DNA of 8,427 bases from Candidatus Nanoanaerosalina archaeon. Its GTDB lineage: Archaea > Nanohalarchaeota > Nanosalinia > Nanosalinales > Nanoanaerosalinaceae. Under the pieces are notes generated by a model that saw only the letters and a list, made by a program, of their open reading frames with translations, had not been told where the DNA came from and did no database searches. Location: NCBI GenBank assembly GCA_022729285.1, contig JALDAI010000028.1:1-8427 (forward strand), in the 5' to 3' direction. Position numbers and translations under genes: made by a program. Of this stretch, positions 1-8,427 are shown in pieces. Each line of letters starts with the position of its first letter. Within the stretch, counting starts at the first letter, position 1.

Positions 1-468
1 CTGGTTCCTGATAAGTTAGTTTTTGAACTATTAGACCATAGACTTAGTAAGAAAGACGTGGAAAACGGGTTTGTCTTAGACGGATTCCCTAGAGACAAGG
101 AACAGGCAGAACACATGGAAGAGTTAGGAGGCCTTAACCTGTTAGTAGATCTTGAAGTAGACGATGAAGTACTTGTCAAGAGACTTTCAGGAAGAAGAGT
201 CTGTGAAAAATGCGGGGAGACATACCACATCCGGTACAATCCTCCGGAAAAGGAAGGAGTTTGCGGCAGCTGTGGTAACAGCCTCACCCATAGAGAAGAC
301 GACAAACCAGAGGTTATTAGAGAAAGGCTAAAACAGTACCATAAAAAGACAGAGCCGTTAGTAAAGTTTTACAAAGAGAAAGATGTTTTAGAAAAAGTTG
401 ATGGGTCGAAAAGCATCGAAAAAGTCTGGGAAGAGATAAAAGAAGTTTTAAACCGGAAATATAGTTAA
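1..468 (+). CDS. adk: Adenylate kinase, zinc-LID type, 5' truncated by the window edge
   Basis: Adenylate kinase interconverts ATP + AMP and 2 ADP in the cytoplasm. The frame is open to base 1, so the start and the P-loop (roughly the first 50-60 residues) lie outside; the GTG at 58 is internal and should not be used as a start. About 155 residues are visible. Residues upstream of that GTG (LVPDKLV...RLSK) match the family's AMP-binding segment, followed by NGFVLDGFPRD, the conserved DGFPR motif. The LID domain carries four cysteines as CxxC (codons at 202 and 211) and CxxC (codons at 262 and 271) with the YH..YNPP spacer, as in zinc-binding bacterial-type Adk; it is followed by LTHREDDKPEVIRERL, which supplies the LID arginine and aspartates. 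The TAA stop lies inside a hairpin terminator facing sppA. In many archaea adk sits in the ribosomal protein/secY region, so the missing left side may be that operon (inference). Confidence 0.95.
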   Translation: MVPDKLVFELLDHRLSKKDVENGFVLDGFPRDKEQAEHMEELGGLNLLVDLEVDDEVLVKRLSGRRVCEKCGETYHIRYNPPEKEGVCGSCGNSLTHREDDKPEVIRERLKQYHKKTEPLVKFYKEKDVLEKVDGSKSIEKVWEEIKEVLNRKYS

Positions 469-3400
469 AAAAGGGATGAAACCCTTTTTCCTACCTGATT
501 TCAGGATAACTTGTTTCAGGAACCGATTCAAAAGATAAAGTTGAACCGATACCCTCTCCCAAGCTCTCCACCAATAGGGATAAAATGTTGAAAGAATCCC
601 TTCTATCAAAGCTTTCAACCTCCAAACTTTTGTTAGTCTTGTTCTCAAGAATCTCCAAAGAATCCCTTCTACTACCGGTAACATCTATCAAACCTTTTTC
701 AACAGCTTCAGAGCCAAGGAAAGTTCTACCTGTCGAAACTCCCTCTACCTCATCTCTTGTAAGGTTTCGGGAATCCATTATCTGTTCCTTAAACTCTTCA
801 TGAACAGTTTCTAACTGCTCCTCAAGCATCTTTCTTTCTTCATCACCTAGTTCCTGGAAAGGAGATCCTGTAAACTTATGGTCCCCCGAGCTAAGGTTTA
901 CGAACTCAACACCGTACTCCTCCATAAGGCCTGAAAACTCAAGGTAGGCAGAAGTAACCCCGATACTTCCTGTCATAGAAACAGAGTCAGCCACTACCTT
1001 GTCACACTCAGTAGCCACCCAGTAAGCACCTGAAACAGCAGAATCCTTCAACTGGCATACAACAGGCACATCAGTATCTGATACAACCCTGGCAACATCC
1101 TTTGAAGCCACTACAGAGCCTCCAGGAGAGTTTATCTTTACAAGTAATCCGTCAACACCTGAAGATAAAGCCCTGTCAACAGTCGACCTAAAACCTCTAG
1201 GAGTTACAGCTTGATCACCGAACATTCCTGAACCCGTTGAAGGCATTATACTGCCCTGTATACTTACTTCACCTACCGTACCTGTCGAAGAATCAGGTAA
1301 AAAGTTTACCGCAACAACAGCAGTTACAGCTGTTAAAACCAGTACTACGCCTATTATAGAAAAAATAATTTTTTTACTAACCATACAGAAGTTTAGAAAC
1401 TCAACGTTTTTTTAATTAACCGGTAAGAAAAAAAAGAAAAAAAGTTAGTTGTGAGGCTCTCCGTTTTTCCAAACCATTTCAAACAGAGGTCCTAACGTCT
1501 CAGAAGCTGCGTGCCCTGAATTAGACCAGAACATCGTGTCCTGAGTAGGGTGGATTTCATCGTGTGTCAAAGAGAACGATACACTACTGTCATCAGAGAT
1601 TACAAATCGGCCGTTAGGCACGTGTTCGTCTTCTCTGTGAGTTCTAACATCAGCGAACTTAGATAGTTCATCAAAGTGTTCTCTATTACTTTCGTTCTTA
1701 GGAGCGACTATCCTAACCTTGACACCTAGTTCACTAGCCTGCTTGATAATATCCATGTGGTTCTCTCTTAACTCTTTTAACCCATTAGCAGATGTCATGA
1801 TCTTTATCTCGCTATCAGCGTTTTTGATCATGTTACCCATCCTTTTATGGACATTGTACTTACCTTTGATAGCTCCTGACATTTCAGCAGGATCTACAAG
1901 GCTTACACCCTCGTCGTAAAGGTTCTGTAGTTCATCTACAGCATTGGAATTCTTAAATCTCTCGATTCTATCGATCTTCTCCTGTAAATCTTTTTTGTGA
2001 AGCTCCTTAGTATTTTCAAGAGCTTCTTCTGGAGGAACAGCTACGTACTGCATCGGTTTAGAAGGCTTCAAGATAGCGAATCCTTTCTCAGCAAGAGACT
2101 CTAAAACATCATAAGACCTTGATCTTGGAACACCAGTCATCTCTGATAGCTCTCCTGCAGTAGATACACCTCTCGAAATAAGTGCTGCATACACCTTTCT
2201 CTCATACATGTTCAGTCCAACGTCCTCCAAAGCATCCAATGTTTCTTGACTTGCAACCATAATATGTTCCTCCTTAAAGATTATTTTCTTACAACCCTTA
2301 AATATGTAAGCAAAAGTGTTACCACTTACCTGCTAACAATCACTATATAAAATATTGTATAAGTCTTATTTAAAGGTTTAAGCTTGTAACAATCAATTAT
2401 TCATCTCTGACTCTTATAAAGCCTCTCCACTTTTTCAATTGAGTCAGCATCCTCCTTATCATCCCTAAATGTTTTAAGCCTAGGGAAACGCAGAGCATAA
2501 CCTGAAGAGTAAGTAGGGCTTTTCTGAACCTCCTCAAACTCAGCCTCAACAACAACCTCTGGTTTAACAACCACATCTCTTCCATCCTCCTCAACAATCA
2601 AAGGCTTCAGCCTCTCAGTTATCTCCTCAAGCTGTTCATCGGTAAGACCGGTAGCAAGCCTTCCGACCTCCAAGTAGTCGCCTTCACCGTCAGAACATCC
2701 AAGTACTAAACTACCGAGCCAGCCGCTTCTACGGCCCTCGCTCCATTCAGCCCCTATGATAACTAGATCAAGAGTCTCCATAACCGGTTTTAGCTTAACC
2801 ATGTACCCTACACGGGACCCGGGTTTGTAAACCGCATCCAAGTTCTTCATCATTATACCTTCCTGTCCCTCAGCCAAAGACCTCTGCTGCATCCCGCTGA
2901 CCTCAGAAACGTCGCTTGTCACAGCCCTGTCAACAAGTCTTAAAACACCTTTCTCCTCAGAAACAATCTCTTCAAGAGAGTTAAACCGTTCAGAATAAGA
3001 CTTTTTCAACATAGAGCCTTCCCTATTCAAGAGATCAAAAGGCCTTAGCTCAACAGGTATCTCTTCAGACATTTTATCGATACCGTACTTCCTCTTTATA
3101 CGTTTAGAAAGCTTCTGGAAAGGAACCATAGAACCGTCATCAGGATCGTAAGCGACTATCTCACAGTCCAGAATACACTCATCACACTCAATAAGGTCAA
3201 CAATTTTTTCAGCAACCTCAGGGAACTGGTTTGTAACATCGTCAAGCCTTCTAGTAAATATTTTAACCTCTCCACCTTTTTTATGAACCTGAGCCCTCAT
3301 ACCATCGTACTTGAAATCTATAGCAGCAGGCTTACCAACCTCTTCAAAACCTTCCTCAATACTATCTACCTTCTTCGCCAACATAGCGTTTATCGGCCTA

Positions 3401-6400
3401 AAAATAGTCATTTCCAACTGTTTTAAACCTTCGATACCTTCATCACGAGCAGTAGTAGCGACCTCACCGAAATCGTTCGTGACATCGTATCCGTGCTGTA
3501 CAAACCTTTTTAGAATATTTTTAACCTTCTTACAGCCCTCTTCAGTAGAGATTATTTTATCAAACCCTTTTACATAGGTTTCTCCTTTTTCTAAACTATC
3601 CAATGAGAAAAAAGATATAACACTGTTATACCCGATTTTTTCTTCCAGCCTCTCATCAACTAACAGCTTTTCATCTCCACTATAATCCTTTCCTTCTTCA
3701 AAAGCCTCAATAGACGGGAAAAAAGAGTCTGTTATAGCATCCCTAACCGTGCCTTCTCCAACTCCTAGCCTCATCTTTCCTAAAACCGTTCTGACAACGT
3801 ACTTAGCTTCAGAAGGAGATGCAAGGCTTAAAAGCTCCGATATACTATCTATTTTCCTGCCTTGACTACCGGATCCTTCGAAAAAAGCCATTTCGGAAAG
3901 GTTTTCAGCTACTTTTTCAACCGTCAGTTTTTTCACCGCAAAGGTCTGCTGAGTCTTTCCTTCTAAAAGCTTTTGAGCCGCTTCCCCAAGATCTCCTTCA
4001 GATTTCCAAGCCTCAGTTATACGTGATTCAGAAGCTCCTGTGCTTTTTTTAAGAGCTTTAACCATCAGTTTAGATGATATACCTATGTCTTCGTCCTTCC
4101 ATGCGCTGAAAACTCTTCCCATGCTAAACCTTACAACTGTGGATAAGCTCTGTCCACAGGACGAGAAAAGCTCTGAAAGTATCCTTGTTTTTTCAAGGTT
4201 TGACCGGGTACTCCCAAGTTCTTCGTACACGGCTACGAGTTCCGAATAATCCATAAACACTTTTTCCGGTTCGAAAGTTAAAAACTGTTGGTACAGACAG
4301 TTTATTTAAAAAAAAGGTTGTAATTAATGTTTATGGAAAGCGATCTACTCCTCGATCTTATGAACTCAAGGACTTCGATTAGAAAGTATACTGATGAAGA
4401 GATAAAGAGAGAGGATTTAGGTAAGATTCTGGAAGCAGGACGGTGGGCTCCTTCAGCAGGTAATATGCAGAGCTGGGAGTTTGTAGTTGTTGAGGACGAC
4501 GGCTTGAAAGAAGAATTATCACAGGCATCTTACAACCAGACGCATGTCAGGGAAGCTCCTGTATGTATAGTGGTTTTAGGAGACCATGAAAAAGCTGAGA
4601 GGAAGTACAACGAAAGAGGTAGAAACGTATACATGGTTCAGGAAACTGCTGCTGCTATGCAGAACATGCTGTTAATGGCTCAGTCACTGGATATAGGTAC
4701 TGCTTGGGTAGGAGCTTTTGACGGTGAAAAAGTATCAGATCTATTGGAAGTACCTGATAGGCTGACACCTTTAGCTATAGTAACTCTTGGACATCCTAAC
4801 GAAAGACCTATCCAAAACCAGAAGAAAAGGATTACTGATGTCACATACATTAACACTTACGGCAACAGGCTTCACAGAGTTTTTGAAGAAAGAGACTGGG
4901 AAGGCGTAGCAAACTACTTTTCTAAAGCTAAGAAAAGTATCAAAGAGTACTTCAAGTAATTTTTTAAGCCTCGGAAGCGTACCTAACGTCTTCAGCTGTT
5001 AGCTCAGTTCTCCCATCTTCTTTACATTTTTTGATAGCATCTTTAGCAACTTCTTCAGCCAGTTCTAAAACTTCTTCGTTAAGTTTGTAGACACTGCCTT
5101 CAGTAAGTTTTTTTGCTCCGGCTTTTCTCATAACTCTTTCAAGAACGGTGACTGGAAGTTCCATGGAGTAAAAGTTGTGTGGAGAATATTAAAAATCTAC
5201 CGTGTTAACAGACATTTAGATGGAAAGACACGTTGTTGACACAAACGTTTTGATACATGGACATAACCAAAAACTTCCTTTTGAACAAGTTGTAACGGTC
5301 CCGGAAGTAACCCAGGAAATAAGGAGTAGGGAAGCGGCTAACCGGTTTGAAAATGAAAATATTGAGATAAGAGTCCCTGGCAAAAAAGCTGTTGAGGAAG
5401 TTAGAGAAAAGGCTAAAGAGATAAACTCTTCCGTCTCAGAGACAGACATTAAACTGGTTAGTCTGGCTAAAGAGTTAGGAGCGGTACTTGTGACCGATGA
5501 CTACCATATGCAGAATCTCTGTATACACCTGGACACTGATTGGAAGCCTTTTCTAAAAGAGGGCATAAAAGAAGGTTTAGAGTGGGAGAACGTTTGTATA
5601 AACTGCGGTAGAAAGGTTGAAAAAGGGAAATGCCCTATTTGCGGTTCAAAAACTAAGAAAGTTCCTAAGTAGGCTGTCTGTAAACATACAAAACCATATC
5701 TCTAAACATCACTAGTATAGCAGGGCCTAAAAGAACTCCTTTAACCCCTAATACTTCTACACCCGCTATCAAACCTATAAAGATTAGGAAAGGGTTTTCT
5801 TTGATGTTTGGCACATCTATTTTAGGAGCTAAAAACAGTTCCGGAAGCGTATCTACAAATATTAGTCCGAAAACTATGATAGCTATACCTGTCCAGGAGA
5901 AACCTAGAGCCAGATAAAGGATTCCTAAAGGTATGTATACGAAAACGTTTGACAAGAGAGGTATAAAGTTGACTATACCTATCAAGATAGCCCATCCAAG
6001 CCAGAAATCAACTCCTAAGATCAAAAATCCGATGCCTGCTATAACAAAAACAGAGAAAGACATAAGAGCTCTTTTTAGAAAAATCCCGTTAAAAAGGTCG
6101 TAAATACTTCTTACAAATACTTTGATGAGTTCCGCATACTTTTCATCAAGTTTTTCTAAAGAGTAAAACAGGTCGTTCCTAATCTTGTCTCCTAGGAAGA
6201 AGAAGTATACTGTTGTTGCGACAAAAACTATGCCTGAGATGAATAACTGCGGAGCATCTCTTAAGGAGTCGAAAAGATAATTTTTGACGTGTTCAGAAAT
6301 ATCCCCTATAATTGAGTCAACAAAGTTCAAAGCAGGTTCAGGGAACTCTAAAAGTCCTAAAATAAAAGTGATAGAACCTGAGATAGTGTCGAAAAACGCT

Positions 6401-8427
6401 TCGTAGTTACGTGCGACAGAAAGAATACCTGTGAAAAGACCGTAGATAAAACCTATGACAACAATCAAAATTACAGCTACAATAATAGCTCCTGAAACAC
6501 CTTTTCTACCTTCTAAAACTTCGTCAAGGTTTTCTTTTACAAAAACAAGTATGTAAGAAGTGAATATACCGAATATTACGGCTCCTGCAAGAGGCCATAC
6601 AAGGTATACTGTAAGAACTAAGAGAAACGCTACAAAGTAATTTCGGATAGGCCCTGACTCCATACTGTATAAAAGAAGTTTCAAACATAAAACATTTTTC
6701 CAACAAAAAGTTAACAGATGGAAAAAATAGGTTCAAAAAGTTTTTACGAAAAACTGGGAAAAGTTGAGAAAGCTCTTTTCGAAGAGTACGGATATCCTGA
6801 ACCGCCTAACAGACCTGAACCGGTGAAATCTCTGATACGGACTATCCTGTCACAGAACACCAACGATAGGAACAGAGATATAGCGGCTGAAAGACTTTTT
6901 GAAAAGTTTCCAACAACAGAAGAGATTTTAGAGGCAGATCTTAAAGATGTTGAAGAAGCTGTTAGACCGGCAGGATTAGGTAAGACAAAAGCAGGACGTA
7001 TACAGAACTTTCTGAGGCTTGTTAAAGAGGAGAAAGGAGAAATAACGTTGGACCATGTAGTTGAGATGGATAAGGAAGAGGCTAAGTCGTATCTACAAAA
7101 ATTTGATGGTATAGGTCCTAAAACAGCGGCTGTTACTTTACTGTTCGTTTTCGGTAAACCTGTTATGCCGGTCGATACACATGTCCACAGACTTTCTAAA
7201 AGAATAGGTCTTATCCCTGAAAAGACTTCAAGGAAAAAGGCCCACGATATTTTGGAAGAAGTAGTTGACGATGAAAAAATGTACAGGTTCCATATAAACC
7301 TGATTAAACACGGGAGAAGTGTTTGTAAAGCACGGAAGCCTTTGTGTGAAAAATGTGTTTTAAAAGGTTTATGCGATTACTACAAAAAAAGAAAAGAAGG
7401 ATTAAGCAGATCCTTCTAAAACGTTTTCGTAAAATGACTCCTTGATCTCTGAAAAACTTTCTGAAACACCGTTTTCATCTACAAAAAGGTAATCACCTTC
7501 TCTTTCCTGGTATCCGAAGCCTTCAACTAGATCTATCCTTTTCAAAACCTGGCTGTAAGACTTACCTCCAGCCGGAATAACAACGTTTCTACCAACTAGG
7601 ACATCGGTTTTAGATATCTTTGATTCGTAACCGAAGCTTTCAGTCTCCCTTGTAACTTTTAAGAGAAAAGATGACTCATCCACTTCTTCAACCTTTAAAC
7701 CTGTGTCCCCTATCTCAACGTACCGGTCGACAAAGTCGTCCAGTTCTTCAAGGTTTTTTCTAACCGTGTCAGTAAAGTACTCTTTTGAACTGTACATCTT
7801 AAACTCGGTAACCCCTATACCTCCTTTATCAGTATCGAAGCCTTTGTTTTCAACAGTGTCAGAGAAGTAATCCTCTACATAACCGGAAAGTTCTTTTAAA
7901 GAGCTGAACTCAGAATCTATAATGTTTGAAGAATTAGTTAAATATTTGTTTGTCCCCATAACATATTTTTGTACAGTTATATAAAAAAATTTTGTTATTG
8001 TACGGTTTAAAAATGATTTATCCGTAACTGTAAAGGTAAGTAGTATGGACGAACACAGTATAACAAACGTTACTACAAGGACCGGAGAAGAAGAGGTCAC
8101 GAAGTTTTTCCCCTGTTTTAGGTGGAATATTATAACTATAAACCTTGTTAAACTGGTTTTACTTGATTTCAAAGTGTTAGGAGTGTTTGACGGGGTAGAA
8201 AGGGAGATAGAAGCTAAGGAGGAATTAAACAAAATAGGTGTTAAAACACCTAGTATAATTAGTAGAGAAGGTAGAACGGTTAAGATGTCTTACTTACCGG
8301 GCGATAATTTAAGGAAAGTACTTCTAAAGTCTTCTAGAAGTTTTTGTGAAGATATTGGTAGAAAAAAAGGCGAACAGATTAAAAAATTCCATTTAAACGG
8401 TTTAGCACTGGTTGATTCACGGCTTTC

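Overview
The window looks like a stretch of core chromosome from an archaeon. It encodes a short HMfB-like histone, a Nob1-type PIN endonuclease with a zinc ribbon, an archaeal/eukaryotic-type ATP-dependent DNA ligase and a TrmB-family regulator. Archaeal TATA-like boxes lie about 25-29 bases upstream of most start codons, so most genes appear to be read from leaderless transcripts. The DNA is moderately AT-rich and several proteins are strongly acidic: by hand count SppA has about 46 Asp/Glu against 25 Lys/Arg, the 185-residue unknown 39 against 20, and even the histone 15 against 12. With the very tight gene packing this suggests a salt-adapted, small-genome archaeon, for example a Nanohaloarchaeota-like DPANN lineage. 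That placement is inference.

Layout. The left edge holds the 3' part of adenylate kinase (+), which meets an SppA-type signal peptide peptidase (-) tail to tail over a bidirectional hairpin terminator. Next on the minus strand are a TrmB-like regulator, the only gene with a strong Shine-Dalgarno sequence, and the ATP-dependent DNA ligase. From the ligase to the right edge the genes alternate strand strictly: ligase (-), nitroreductase (+), histone (-), Nob1 (+), AI-2E-family membrane protein (-), endonuclease III-like glycosylase (+), an unrecognised acidic protein (-), and the start of a Bud32/RIO-like kinase (+) that runs off the right edge and has no stop in the window. The convergent ends are 4 bp apart or overlap by 8 and 18 bp. 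The divergent starts are separated by only 54 to about 85 bp.

Functionally these are mostly independent housekeeping genes: nucleotide balance (Adk), DNA joining and base-excision repair (ligase, Nth), chromatin (histone), 16S rRNA maturation (Nob1), membrane protein turnover (SppA) and redox (nitroreductase). I see no defence island, mobile element, CRISPR array, tRNA or rRNA, and no gene-free stretch over 300 bases. The longest gap is the 140 bp between the ligase and the TrmB-like gene.

The most interesting structure is in the promoters. Two head-to-head pairs seem to share one AT-rich box midway between two leaderless starts. Two others have mirror-symmetric elements placed at equal distances from both start codons. 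Together with overlapping convergent ends this gives a 'zig-zag' genome layout that deserves a check at transcript level. I did not find a convincing new multi-gene system.
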